Under the pieces are notes generated by a model. That model worked only from the letters and a program-made list of their open reading frames with translations. It was not told where the DNA came from and did no database searches. From Chamaecrista fasciculata (lineage: Eukaryota > Streptophyta > Magnoliopsida > Fabales > Fabaceae): a DNA stretch of 64,000 bases. Below are positions 1 to 12,270 of this stretch, one piece after another. The position numbers and the translations under genes were made by a program. The stretch's first letter is position 1, and each line of letters opens with the position of its first letter. The stretch lies in NCBI GenBank assembly GCA_003254925.1, contig QANZ01023827.1, positions 321,326 through 385,325 of the forward strand, written 5' to 3'.

Positions 1-240
1 GCTCTAAATAAACATTTATATGACAAATTTTAGAATCAAAGACTAAAACCTAAACATTTATAAAGTATATAGGTTTGTTTATAAAAAAAAACCGTAGGGA
101 CTAAATTAAAAATTTGAGTAAAGTATAAGGACCAAATACTTAATTTTCCCTAAAATATTAAAATACAGACTAAACATTCATATTGAGCAATTTATCCTAT
201 TAATCACATCCAAAGATGTATCAGTAAAGAGAGAAGTGGT
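1..240. other. Intron 1 of CHL27 with an AT-rich dispersed repeat
   Basis: This is intronic on the minus strand. Positions 1-160 hold an AT-rich segment with a 'GGACTAAATTAAAAATTTGA' type phrase. A diverged relative occurs at about 1838-1995 in the neighbouring intergenic DNA, so it is a dispersed repeat rather than gene sequence. Confidence 0.4.
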
Positions 241-242
241 AC

Positions 243-728
243 CTTGAGCCTTCTTCCAAGCTCTTTGTAAAGAAGAAACCCTGAGAATTCAGCAGTGCAA
301 GATCTCTCAAGGAACTCGACGAAGATTTGCCTGAGAGGGCCATCGAGTTTATCGGCGGCCTCCTTGAACTCCTTGTTCCTAACAAAATGCGTCTGATTGT
401 AGTCCGTCTTGAACTCCTGAAGCAGAGCTTCGAATTCAGCTTGGTTCAAGTTCTTGTTAATCTCCGTGTTGAATAGCGTCTCCATCTCGTCGAAATCCGT
501 GGTGTAAAACCTCGGCGTCAGAAGCGTCTCCTTGATCGCCGTTTTGTTGCCTTTCTTGCTCGCCGCCTTCGTCGGTGTGGAGGTTGAAGAAGAAGAAGAA
601 GAGGAAGAAGCGTTCACTCTCACGACGCGGAAATTGGAGTACGAATTAGGCATTCTAGGGTTTCCGAATTTGGGAGCGATGTTGGTGAATTTGGAAATAG
701 GTTTCACCAGAGCCATTTCTGCCGCCAT
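243..728 (-). CDS. CHL27 (CRD1): Mg-protoporphyrin IX monomethyl ester (oxidative) cyclase, exon 1 (partial gene)
   Basis: This is the first exon (162 codons) of the chloroplast aerobic cyclase, the diiron enzyme that forms the isocyclic ring of protochlorophyllide from Mg-protoporphyrin monomethyl ester. The start ATG is at 728-726. Residues 1 to about 45 look like a transit peptide (Ala/Ser/Lys-rich with a poly-Ser run encoded by GAA/GAG-type repeats). The conserved body follows ([19 protein letters not shown], then a [20 protein letters not shown] block near the end, which carries acidic residues expected in the diiron helix). The exon ends after the codon for Lys at 243, with a GT donor at 242-241; the rest of the gene lies beyond the left edge. 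Reading past the donor gives intron sequence and an early stop. Family identity is by recognition of the conserved protein. A G-box lies upstream, which fits light-regulated chlorophyll synthesis. A paralogous cyclase is the only real alternative. Confidence 0.94.
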
Positions 729-843
729 TTTTCTTTTCTTTTCCGGTGAAGAATGATGCAGATTTCAGCTTATAAGTAAGTTGCTTGGACAAGTGATAGA
801 GTCTCTCATCCAATGAAATCTCTGACCGTAAATTGAAACATGA

Positions 844-849
844 CACGTG
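844..849. promoter_or_regulatory. G-box (CACGTG) upstream of CHL27
   Basis: A CACGTG core in the context GACACGTGGC lies about 115 bp upstream of the CHL27 ATG on the minus strand. A CCAAT-type motif and a TTATAAG TATA-like stretch lie between it and the ATG. G-boxes bind bZIP/bHLH factors such as HY5 and PIFs, and are common in light-responsive tetrapyrrole genes. That it functions here is inference. Confidence 0.5.
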
Positions 850-3450
850 GCAGGTGTTGTGGGCTGCTCTTGATTTTCTGATTGGTGCTCATTATTTCAA
901 TGGGATATCATCAACTTGTGGTCATTTGTTTTCAAATAACTTGTGGGCTGTGGCTTCTTTATAGCTGCACAATATAGTTTCTTTTTTGGTCTGATATTTT
1001 AATCATTTTTTCTAACCAGTAATCACTGGATTTTGTAATTTACTAATTTTAATGTTTTGCTAAAACTCTCTTTTTGGTCCTCTATATATTAGTATTTTCT
1101 CACTCTGGTCTTTTATAAAATTTTCATCTTCATTTAATCCTCCACAAATTTATATTTTATTAATGTTAGTCTCTCTATCTAATATTCAAATTAATTGATA
1201 ATATATTATTATTAACTGAAGACATGATATTGTTAGTAATATAATATTTTAAGTGACATATAAATGACCTTTTATTTTTACATTAACAAAATAAATTTTC
1301 AAAAAAATCTAACATTTATGTAAAATCCAAAAACTTGTAGAGAATTAATTAACAACTATCTTTAATGACAAAAAAATATGTTTAGATGACATTAAATATG
1401 TCTGGTTAATAATTAATGGTGTTAGATCTTTAATTAACGTTGTTATATCATCAATTTAGTTAAAGTTTAGATAAATAGACTAAAATTGATAATAAAACAA
1501 ACTGGAGGGACCAAATTGAGAAGGGAAATTTAAGAGAGACGATATTAAAAAAATTGAATACTTGAAGCACCAAAATAGAATTTTAGACAACATTAATCAT
1601 TTACTCTTTATATTTTATTTATGTATTCCTCACAATTTAATTTTCAAAAACCAGTTCAATGTATTTTGTAAATCTTTAAGTTTTAGTTTTCAATATTTAA
1701 TTGTGTTATAACATTGTAAGAAAAATAAATAAAAAATTAATTTATTATGTATTAATATTTATAATTTAATACTGACTAGATTAATATTGAAGTTTAAAAA
1801 AATTTATATTAAATTTTTATATCATTATTAGTTATCTTAATTAACCTTAAATAAATATTTATACAACAAATTTAAGTACAAAAGATTACAACTTAGATAT
1901 ACAAAGAGTTGTTTTCTAAAAAATGAAACAATAAGAGTTAAATTAAAAAATTGATAAATATAAGAACCAAATAATTAATTTCTAAAAATATTTTATGCGT
2001 GAGACGAAACTTCTTTTTAATGCAAATAAAAATATCTTTGAATTATGAAATACAAACAACATTCTGATGATATTTAGCGTCTCACCTTAAAATTCTTGTT
2101 TTCTCTTTCTTCAATTGTGGGGTGGGGTGCATTAAAAGTTAAAACCATTGTATTTAAAATATTCGCAGATAATATGCACAAAGTTTTAAAATTTGATACA
2201 CAAATTTCATGAATTTTTAATTTTGTTTACTTAAAACTCATAAATTTAAAAACATGCAAACAAATCTCCTAAGCTTTTAACTTTGCTGATTTAAGATTCA
2301 TACATAGCCTCATATTTTTTAAAAATCGGTCAATTTTAAAACTTAAAAGAATATTTTCTAATCCGACCAAAAACTTGATGAGCCTTAGTACAATTTAACT
2401 TATATAATAATATCATGATAAGATTTGGCCAAAAAAAAATAATATCATGATAAGAAGTTATTTATTGAAGTAATAGCAATCAGAAAACACAAATTCAAGT
2501 CTTTTATTAAAAAAGTCAATACTTCTTTTGTATTTATGAAAAAATATATATGGATCTCAGCTGGGCGCCTAACTTTTCATGTCCTTTGTCTTTGAGATTT
2601 TTTAAGGAAAAAAAGAAATCCTTTTTTACCATTATCATTCATATTTCGATCATATTCTATTGACTACTTAAGAGTGAAGCCTATGGTGACGGAAAGATAC
2701 AATACATCCTGCAAAGAGAAATATAAATCTATGAATCTGTGCAGTTTATTTTCTTTTAAAATGGTACTTACAAAAGGTCTATAATTCTCCTAGTAAACAT
2801 AAAACATCCAATCTAGATCTCAATAAATGGCTGCTGGAAGAAGACCAAAAATAATAATAAAAAAAAAGCTACCTAAAAATAAAAAGTTATGGAGGCAATC
2901 TTTCTCCATTATTTTTTGAACAAAGGTTGGCGTTTACAGCTTACAAGAAGTCTTGCCTTTTGCAGCACAAAATGGCATCAAATAACACTCCTGCATGGCC
3001 TGCATATATGGGAACTTCTCAGAAAACCACTGATTGCTGCAACAATGGAAGCAACCTACCCTTCATGTCTTCTTCAAAATAAACAAGCAATACACGAGCC
3101 GCGGAAAACCTGATACAAATATAGATTAAGGCAGCACCTCAATAATAAAACTAAGAGTAAGCATATACCTTCATCCTCAAAAGATACATGAGTTGACAGT
3201 TTAATCTCTGAAATCTAGATTACACATTTTAGTCTTTAAAAGTTGTAGAATTGATATAGTTTAGTCCCTTATAATCTATTTTATAAGGACTAACTTATAG
3301 GGACAAAATGATCAAAATGTATTGGTTTTATGACTTTCAAGAATTAAATAGTGTAAATTAGACTTTTAGGAATTGAGTTGTCAACTCATGAATCTTTCAG
3401 GGACCAAGTTGTATATTTACTCTAAAACTGAAATCAAGTTGTCTTGAGGG
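850..3450. other. Intergenic region between CHL27 and the first PAT gene; repeats only
   Basis: No convincing coding sequence is seen. At about 1060-1580 there is a degenerate inverted-repeat element whose ends read like 'TTTGGTCCTC' and 'GAGGGACCAAATTGAGA'. At about 1838-1995 lies the relative of the repeat at 1-160. A more complex stretch at about 2690-3140 could be downstream transcript sequence of the minus-strand PAT gene, but I see no open frame with protein character. Confidence 0.4.
3156..3426. mobile_element. Short TIR element (non-autonomous DNA transposon-like)
   Basis: The two ends are inverted relatives. The left arm carries 'AGATACATGAGTTGACA' and 'TTTTAGTCTTTAAAAG'. The right arm carries the reverse complements, 'TTGTCAACTCATGAATCTTTC' and related text. 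The centre is a short palindromic 'CCCTTATAA...TTATAGGG' stretch. There is no coding capacity. A short AAAACT repeat at the borders is too weak to call a target duplication. Confidence 0.45.
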
Positions 3451-3710
3451 CATTCTGCATCTTTCACCCAGAATCACAGACTTACAAAATTTGTTATTTT
3501 TTTCTTCGTGGTATCTGGGTATGATATATTGAGCCTAGTTACTTCAGAATAAGCACTTTTTGCGATCAGTGATCAAACTTTAGGTTCTTGCCACTTCTTT
3601 GTCAAATGGATCATTGCATAATCACCCAAAACTTAAGAAATTGTAGAATTTTGGAATAAAGAGTTGGACGAAACCTCCAAGCATGAAAGAGCGAGGGATG
3701 GCTTAGTGGC

Positions 3711-5305
3711 TTAACATGAACTATCCGTTTTACTATCATCAAATGGCCCTTTGGCAGATTCTCTAACATCATCTCTCATATGGGAAGTTTGCACAGACCC
3801 TTCCGTCACATCTTCAGCCTTGCTGGTCTTGAAATTTAGCACTGTAGCAGTAGAGGTTCGACAAGAGTCTTTCATCAAATCTTGCTCGGCACTAAAGAAT
3901 GGATCAAAAGAAGGCTGTCCTTCATCTGCAAACCTCAACGCCTCAAAATTATCAAAATCAAAATTTTGCAGAATTTCAGGAAGTGGAAGACTACCATCTT
4001 CTGCATTCAAAGAAGATCCCATTTCAATGTCTGTTTTCTCATTGGAAGTCGTAAATCCTCTTCTCATGGTACTAGAAGTCCCAGTCTCAACCGTCTCAGT
4101 ATCATAATCCAGCACAAATGATCGAAAATCATTCTTTGAAGGAGGAATGATGGAGCAAAATGTTTCCCCAATATTTCCCAGCAATCCCTGGTTGTATGGA
4201 TTCCCTTTCTTATCATATCGGTAACGGAAGTTCTCATAAGTTGTCTGTTCAACAACCAAAATTTATTGTATAAGCAGTTTTGAACTAATTAACCAATAGT
4301 ATAGTAGTTAAAGACAAGTAATCTGCAAAACATAATGGCCATACAAACAAGTCTCTAAAATATTGTTATTCAGACAAGTGTTACAACTTACAACAGGTTG
4401 ATTATAACTAAACACGGTATAAAGCCAAGGAAGCTGAGTCAATAAAGATCAGCACACGATTTTACTAAACCAATTAAATTTTGTCAAACAAGCTTATATT
4501 ATCAACCATGTAATGAAGAAGCTATACTACCACAGCCAAGGTCAACATGATGGAAGCAATAGAAAATGATTACCTGAAGTCCTAATTTGCATGCCCATAA
4601 AAGAATTAGAAATTGCTAATAATTGCAAAGGAAACATATAAAGAAAAGTGGAAAAGCAGTCACACTCAAATAGCCAAGACATCTTTTAGATTAGGACATC
4701 TTCCTATTACCAGTCTCAACTCAAATTAAATAAGGTTTGAAAAAGAACATTCTGGAACTAAAAAAAAATTAATTCACCTCGCATCAAGAAAAAAAACATT
4801 AATACCACGGGCAGCACAGGGGAAAAAAAATAAAAATCTAAATTATGTGAATGAAATGAACTTTGCATCTAAAATAATTGGAATCTTCAAACTTTGAGAG
4901 GTAAGATAGTCACCTGGTTTGTACAAATGAGAAAGAAATGGAAGATTGTGAGGCCACCGACAAACCAGACAGCTACAAAACAGTATACTATAAGAAAATC
5001 AGATAAATAGTCACTTGCTATTCTCTTCCCAAATGAGACATCACCCTGGGCAAGATTGATACAAGAAAACACCAGGACATATATGCACAAGATGGTTGAT
5101 GTTGAAATAAACATGAAGAAGAACCGATAGTTTCGCTGCAAAATAATCAGCAACTATAACAGTTAGTTCCTGAAAGAAATGGTTCCAAAAGAAACATTTG
5201 GAACCCATAAAATGATAAAACAGACCATCCATTTCGCTAACTTTTAAATGAAAAATAATTTCATTTGTCCTAAACTAAAATGAATATAACTGATGGCCCT
5301 ACTGG

Positions 5306-5339
<34 letters not shown>

Positions 5340-8300
5340 CCAGACCAGTAAATAATGGGCCTGAATATGAGGAGAAAGGGACAGAAGAATACTCTAGTTT
5401 CTAGAGGAGGGAAAAAGAAGAAATTATTGGAAAAGAGAGGGGATGAAATAACCTCTGACAATACTATGGTGCAAAAGAATGATGAGTTGGCTGTGGGGAA
5501 TTGGGTGGGGCCACTGGGATATTTTGTAAGGGGCTCTTAGGCAGAAGGGAGGCTAGGGAAAAAAGTGGGTGGTTCTGAGGAGACAAGCTGATTGAATAGT
5601 CAGTTACCACTGTAACCTAGTTCTACCAACCTTGGTGGAACAGCTTAGTATATATTTATGTCAATAATACAAGCAGACGTTCCATGAATAACCATTATGT
5701 AGCCAAGGATCATCTAAGAGGATACATGAAAATTAAGCTCTATTACTCTTTCCCATACTCTCCATAACAAAAAGGTACAAAGAGAGTTACATGCAGCAAG
5801 CCTTAGTATGATCATCTTAACCTCACCAGATGGAAATCCAAATAGAGATAAAACTAAAGTGACTTGCTAAGCCCAAAATTATAGAGAGAATTATGAAAGA
5901 CGTAGAGCAATTACAAAGGGTTGGTTTGGCAACTAAAAGGGGAAGGGAGGGGGAGATATTGAAGGGGAATGAAAGGTTAACCTTCCATATGTTCTCCCCT
6001 TGTTTGGGTATTGTTGGCTGCTCTAAAATACTATAATTTGGATTGGGATTTATGAAGGAGAGGAGAATGGGAGATTAAAAATTAATCTCTCATTATCTTC
6101 CCCTCCAATTTTTAACTTCCCAAACAAGGGAAAGCAATCCCAATCCTCTTCCCCTCTCCCCTCTTCTCCTACTTAATCCCAAATCCAAACATACCCTAAG
6201 AGCATTTTACAAGTACTCTCCTACTTAATTGTAATATATCTTTGTTTTAGTATTAGGTAAATAACATAACTGCCTATCATTGAACATATAATTGGAGATG
6301 TTTTCACTGCAAAACTAACTCCAGCTTGAGCAATTTATTGGTGGGAATCCAATAGCTAAATGAAAGCAGCCATCATACAGCAGTGGCGTGTACAGGCATT
6401 TCTCAGGTTGCATGGAAAATGTCTGCCAAAAGCAATGTGCTATAAAAAGAGTAACTTATTCAAGTATCTATAAGTGAAATCATCCTGAATTTTGCTTTAT
6501 GGACGTCCAGGAAACATGAGCCTAAAATGTGTCAAGGTCGCCACTAAATGGTTTGAAACTAAAGTTCTTTTCAATTGAAGGAACATGGAGATTCCAATAG
6601 CTAATAACAGATCAAGGGTAGAACTAACTCATTTCCAGATCAACCAACAACAAAAAGTTACTTTATGATGTATTCGACAAGAGGTCCTGGTATGCCCTAG
6701 AAAAATTACATGACTTTTAAGCAATATGCCTTTTAATTTACAGTAATCATCCCATAACCTCAAAACGCATTTTTATGATTCTTAAACTGGTTTACAACTA
6801 GCATACAATTGTGATTCATTTTTTTTTCATAAAATACAATAGAACATTTTCTCTATGCTTTTAAAAGTGCAACAAGGTGAACTTACTATTCCAATACACT
6901 GGCCAACCCAGGGACAGTGATGATCAAATCTCTGGACACAATTGTTGCAGATGGAACAATGAGAAGAACGAGGAGGCCGATAAAGCAAACATGTATCACA
7001 GAACTTCACTCTTACTTTTTTACCATTAACAACTACATCTCTAGTTCGAGGTAGTTTCAAATGAGGGGTTGATCCATTAATCCACTCCATGGAAGGTGTA
7101 GGTATATCAAACTCTTCATCGAATTCAGGTGGCTTTGAATTCCTAGGGACAATTCCAGGATCTCTCCCAGAAGTCAAGAAGAGGAATATCAAGTCCTGCA
7201 CAAGAGTCGTCATCAGCTTCTACTTTCAATGTAAGAAAAGAGGCCTCGTCATTAGCTCTAAGAAATGTTAATAATAAACTAATACGACAAGGAAAATTAT
7301 ATATTTTTGTATTTACAGGGTCTGATGGAAAGTAACCATTTTCTTTGGAGGAATGGGGGGAACTCATTTTCTTTACTAATAGTAAAAATGATACATACTA
7401 CTAAGCCAATTCTCTGTATGAAATTTCTTGAGGTAATAGTACCTTAAATATTACTAGCTTATTAACCAATAACCCCATGATATAGTTAAAAATAGTGCTA
7501 ATTGAGCTTTCAACCCCAATTTACCAAATAAATAAATAAATAAATAAAATGAAAGAAACGAAAGAAAAATAAAGATAATACATAGGAAAAAAAAGATACG
7601 AGAATGCAAGGGCAGTCATCAATAAAATAGTAAAGGTATTCCTGTAAAGTGTAAAGAAAGGCATACAAGTTACGAATTGTACTTACCAAAACAGTAAGAA
7701 TCAAGCCTGCAGTTGCTACTATCAACCAGAAATCAGAACCCTCCTTATCTTTGCTTTTAAGATATATCTTTACACAAAATGCAATTGCAGGTCCAACAAT
7801 TAAGGAAATGGTGAGAAATATAGAACCTGCATCAGGACCAAAGACAAGTCTCCCACCACAGAAAAATCTCTGGAAAAAAAACAAGATGGCAGAAGCTGAA
7901 TCAGTCAAACGTAGAAAACTTTTAATTGCCTCTGGATGTCCAATCACACGCCAATAATCAATATTGCTTGTTTTCAATCCAACATAAGTATGTTAGTGCT
8001 CTCAGTCTCAAATGGCAGATACTTACAAGTTACAGGCTTAAATCAACCATGCCAATGACAATTTTAGCCATGGAAATGATACCCAAATGGCTTCATAATA
8101 TAAAAGCATGGTGATTTGCAATGCAGATTTGTAAATTTCACTTCAGGCTGGTGGACATAACATAAAAAATAAAAAGATTAACCAGCTCTCTGCACGAGAT
8201 CATATACTAGAGAGTTTGAATTCACTTTTCTGAAAATCAAATGCAGAAAAGTTAACAAGGCGAAGAATAGCAAAGGAAAGAAAACATAAATTAAGGGAAA

Positions 8301-8957
8301 CAACTCAAAGTCACAAACAAACCGCTTCCATGGAAGCTGACAGACAAAATAAATTGAAACTACTCTTACTGACATGAAACTGATGTCCAGAATTTAAAAT
8401 AGATCCAAATATATGTTAAACTTAATTATTAGTCCTGCATTATAGTTGCATAATCACTGATCTCTCTGAATATCCCCCATATAATTGTTTCCTAGGCATG
8501 GGAACCTTAATACTCCTCCCAAGCTTTCTGGTAGAGTTCTCTAATCCAGTTGGCAAATTTAGTAATTCCAATTTACAAGAACATGTCGATTAAGCTTTAT
8601 CAAAGTAAAAGGAATTATAAATGCAACCAAAGTTCATGTCAGAAGCTTATGAAACGCGCACTCCCTTCCCCTGACAGCAAAAATTAGAGAAACCCATGAA
8701 AATTAACCCAAGATTTACGGTTTTTAAGAAGATGGAATTAAAACAGGGACAGGTGATAATGAGTTCAAAATGAGCTTAAATAGCGATCAAACATGTTCCA
8801 CATTATAAGCAAAACCCAGCTACGAGAAACAAAGAAAAAGCTTAGGAGGCCTCACATTACTACCCCTCCAGACTTGATAGAGCCTCCTTGGTCTCAAATT
8901 CTGGGAAATACTGCCAGGTAGAGAAGACCCAATTTCCGAATCCGTATTCCCAACCAT
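3711..8957 (-). CDS. DHHC-type protein S-acyltransferase (palmitoyltransferase), PAT gene 1
   Basis: This is a five-exon gene. Exons are 8957-8856, 7869-7687, 7195-6887, 5135-4914 and 4244-3711. Every junction is GT-AG and phase 0, and the total is 449 aa. The enzyme attaches palmitate to cysteines of membrane proteins. The order is: short N-terminus ending [21 protein letters not shown], two membrane helices, [12 protein letters not shown], the Cys-rich domain with the catalytic DHHC at residues 186-189, two more helices (the last with [10 protein letters not shown]), then the TTYENFRY (TTxE) motif and a polar C-terminal tail. This is the canonical plant PAT layout (At3g56930/PAT04-like). 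The start could instead be the in-frame ATG at 9026, adding 23 residues; neither context is decisive. It is the tandem neighbour of PAT gene 2 on the same strand, and their exon boundaries match one for one. Confidence 0.93.
5308..5338. repeat. (GA)n microsatellite in PAT1 intron 3
   Basis: Uninterrupted GA dinucleotide run inside the intron between PAT1 exons 3 and 4. Confidence 0.9.
5917..6197. mobile_element. MITE-like element in PAT1 intron 3
   Basis: The ends are inverted: GGGTTGGTTTGG at 5918-5929 and CCAAACATACCC at 6185-6196. The arms are purine-rich and pyrimidine-rich respectively and can pair with each other. The GGGTRTGTTTGG end resembles the larger element at 23218-24490, which points to the same PIF/Harbinger-like group. 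The target duplication is not clean. Confidence 0.5.
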
Positions 8958-9469
8958 GGCAGCACCCTCCGGTATCGAAGATTCAGAATCGGTCTTGTCT
9001 CCTAAAAAATTCCATACCCAAATCAAATTCTAAATCGAGAAATTCAAACTCCTCTAGGGTTTCCGCGAATCTGACTCCTTTCCTGGATCGACAGTGAAGA
9101 TGACAATGCAGATGAGAGAAAGGGAGGGAGGGAAAGAGAGAAAAAAGACGAAGTTCTTGGATCAAAAATCGATTGAGAAAGAGCTCAGAAAAATTGGTCA
9201 CTCAAATCAAACACAAGCAGATCATTCCAAAAGCAAGGAAGAGAATGTTCGTGTCCCTTTTCTCTCTCTCTCTCTCCCTTCCGAGCTTAATCTCTTTTTC
9301 TCTATCCCTTTAATCCCAACTGCTGCCACCTTTGGGGACGTTCCAATTCCTCGCGGCTTTTTCGCGCGTTATTTTTCTTGTTCGTTAAGCTATTTGTTAT
9401 GCAATTTGTTTCGTTTACAGACTAAATTAAAAACAAACACATTTTAATCCAACTTCATCATCATTATTC

Positions 9470-9837
9470 TGAAGCAAAAACACTAATTTGGTCCCCAAAC
9501 TTTATATTAACTGTCAATTTTGACCCTAATATTTTTTTACTTTCAATTTTGTCCCAAATGTTTTACATTTTAATCAATTTTATCCTTTGATTAACTTATT
9601 TTAATAAATTAATGATAGTCTGCATCCTGTTTTTCAATTTGAGTTTGGATCTGAATTTCTTTTTCTATCAATTTTACATTATATAACCATGTAAATTTTG
9701 TCGATAATATATGGCTAAAGTAAGAGAAAATGATAAAATTGACCAAAATATAAAAGATTAGAGACGAAATTGACAATAAAAAAAGATTGAGAATGAAAGT
9801 GACCGTTGATGTAAAGTTTGGAGACAAAATTAACACT
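9470..9837. mobile_element. Long-TIR non-autonomous element (relative of 24887-25291)
   Basis: The left arm ('AATTTGGTCCCCAAAC...TTTTGTCCCAAATG') and the right arm ('GGAGACAAAATTAACACTTT' preceded by 'GAGACGAAATTGACAAT') are inverted copies. The middle shares 'AATTAATGA' plus 'CTGCATCCT' and 'CTATCAATTTTACATTATAT' with the element at 24887-25291, so the two belong to one family. The borders are approximate. Confidence 0.55.
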
Positions 9838-10324
9838 TTATTATTATTAGGTTAGAAATTAGAATACTCAAAATCTATCTGACAATTCTTTCGTCACTTT
9901 TTAAAATTTTAATTTTTTTATAATTATTCAAGTTTAAAAGATTTTAGTACATTTGTTATTATTATTAATTTATTATTTTGTTTCTCGTTCAGTCTTTCTT
10001 ATTGTTTTCATTCTGTTGGATAAGTTGATATGAAGTTATCCAATTTGTTAAATTAAAGCAAATGCTGATGTGACTTTTATGTAATAAAAACTATAAAAGT
10101 TATGCTTACTATGGAGATTGTGCTTTCCTAGCTAGCATATTTAGCCACCTCATTAATGAAATTTTAATGGTCATGAAAGCATGGTGTTAGGTTAGAATTC
10201 TGTTAAATTTACATTAGTGATTAGTAACAAAAGAGAAAATAAATTTGTTAGGGAAAATTATTACCAAAAATAAGTGTCAAAAGAGTGTAGGATCAATTGT
10301 TAAAGGAAAAAAAAAATAGAAGCT

Positions 10325-10515
10325 TTGATTTTTTTTGGTTAATGAAAAGTTTAGATGAGTTGGCCCTGAGGGCTCACTAAAATCAGGGTATGCCTTCGGG
10401 CTCTAAGAGATCTTACATAGGTATTTACAAATTGTTTATCAACAAAGTCCTCGCATCAACAGTGGAAATCGAATTCGCATTTTGTGAATTATGAACCGAC
10501 TCCTTGACCAACTTT
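10325..10515 (-). mobile_element. tRNA-derived SINE-like retroposon
   Basis: On the minus strand a tRNA-like head is visible. An A-box-like TGGTCAAGGAGTCGG lies near 10505 and a B-box-like GAATTCGATTTCC follows about 35 bases later. The element then runs to a terminal A-rich tract (complement of the T run at about 10329). The body ('GAGGGCTCAC', 'TAAGAGATCTTACATAGGTATTTACAAAT' on the plus strand) has a relative at about 36185-36300. No protein is encoded. Confidence 0.5.
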
Positions 10516-10608
10516 TGTTGACACTTTAATTTATTTTTTTATATTTAAAAAAGAGGCTGATAATTCAAGGTAAGTCCTCATTAATGGCAATGTCTAATTA
10601 AAGCAATG

Positions 10609-10970
10609 TAGAAAAAACCGGACCGGACCGGCCGGTTCCACCAGTGAACCGGACACCAGTCCGGTCCGAAAAAAATAAAATACCGGCTTGCAGTTCGAAC
10701 CGGCCGGTTAAACCGGAAACCGGTTGACCCGGAAATATTTAAAAAAATTAAAAAAAAAAAAATTAAATATTTGACACTTATTATATGTGATGGACATATG
10801 ATTATGTTTAACTTTTTACTTTAAATTTAAATTATTGTAATATATCAATATGTATTTAATGAATATGTATATTTAAAAATGTATTTTTTAAGTAAACTGG
10901 CTCAACCGGTTGAACCAGTGACCCGAACCTTTCACCAGGTCAATGACCGGTCCGTTATTTTGCACTATAA
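10609..10970. mobile_element. CCGG-rich inverted-repeat element
   Basis: There is a sharp composition jump. Overlapping ACCGG/CCGGT phrases cluster at both ends (10612-10735 and 10895-10960) around an AT-only middle. The ends read inward as AAAACCGGACCGG and, on the other strand, AATAACGGACCGG. The flanks GCAATGTA and GCACTATA could be a decayed 8-bp target duplication, which would suggest hAT. That class call is weak. Confidence 0.4.
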
Positions 10971-12270
10971 ATTAAAGGACGGAGTATATAATGGACGCAT
11001 GTATATATATATATATATACACACATAAGCCAAGCATATATCTTTGTTGTTTTGGAATTTGGACAAATGGATGCCTCTTTTATTGTTAATGAGGAAGGTA
11101 AAATAAACTAAAAATTCAATTTTTGAAAAATTGAAATACATAGTTTAATTCTTAAAATATTAAAATAATAAATTTATTAGTAATTTCCATAAATTAAATA
11201 CTGTTTAAATTTTTTCAAGAATTAAAGAATATACCATTTTAATATTTCAGGGATCGAATTGTCAACTCAATAATCTTTCAAAAACTGAATTATTTGTTTT
11301 CTCGAGGTATGCACAAAATGTAATTGTTTAAACGATTAAATAAAATTTTATTTTAATCACATTTTTTTTAATTTAATATCTATTAAATTATCTCTCTCAA
11401 TATAATCCCTTAAAATATATTTGTTATTATTGTTGGTCCCTCGGTCTCTCCCATTCATTTGGCTCTGCAATTCTTTGCTGTTTATGGCTTCATTTATAAG
11501 GTTAACCAGCTAGCATTGCTTTACATCATTATATGTGTAGATGATTCATGTCAAAGGGGAAGAGAGACAGAGAGAAGGTAATAAGACTGATTTGAGAGAG
11601 AAGCATACAAGAATATGGCATCTATACACATAAGAATACATATTTACAAATCTACACTACTTACTGCATACCAAGCATAGAAAGAGATGAAGATACAACA
11701 AAAAGAAATCACATCATCCATCAAACAGAAGATAATGTGTTGGATGAGCAAATTTCTAATAACTTTTCTAGCCATTCTTTTTTTCATTTTTCCTGATTTG
11801 AGTACCTAAAAACACAGACATTGCAAGGTAATCCTACATGTGGAACCTCAGAATGGTAACTACCACTGTGGGCTTATGGACACCAGAGCTTCAAATTTCA
11901 ACATCAAACACTGCAATCCCTTTTCTCATCTCTTGTACATAAAGATCACTAGCTTTAGGCAGTTTTCTCGTCAGTGTCAGAATGTCAGGTCAAAGAATCT
12001 CTCGCAGAAAGAGCAACACCATTGAAGCATTGTTTGATCCTTTCTTTCTTGGAAGGATAGAAGAAGAGTATCACTTTCTGAATTATAAAAGCCTTTGACA
12101 GATATTGCATTCATTTCGCTTTCTTTTAACTCACTGATCACTCTCGGCAAACACAGCATAACTACAAACTATTGTCAACTCTTTAGGACGTACACTATGG
12201 ATAAGTAAGGTTTCCATTAAGCCCCACGAAGTGTTATATGTACACAGAGACTAAAGCAAACATCAAAATG

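Larger units (their letters stand above)
9027..12270. other. Intergenic region between the two PAT genes
   Basis: No supported gene is seen. The first few hundred bases (to about 9420) are more complex and probably hold the PAT1 5'UTR and promoter, with CT-rich tracts. Further on lie a TIR element (about 9470-9837), a minus-strand SINE (about 10325-10515), a CCGG-rich element (about 10609-10970) and AT-rich spacer. The stretch from about 11600 to 12270 probably includes the PAT2 3'UTR. Confidence 0.4.

Noticed and set aside
532-756. Plus-strand frame with a Glu-rich run opposite CHL27
   Set aside because: Antisense shadow of the transit-peptide poly-Ser codons; no protein similarity and it overlaps a certain exon.
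2889-3113. 74-codon plus-strand frame downstream of PAT1
   Set aside because: Short, starts in a spacer, no recognisable motif; the region is better explained as possible minus-strand transcript tail.
3886-4121. Plus-strand frames opposite the last PAT1 exon
   Set aside because: Shadows of the PAT1 C-terminal tail, whose frame is fixed by splice phase and the TTxE motif.
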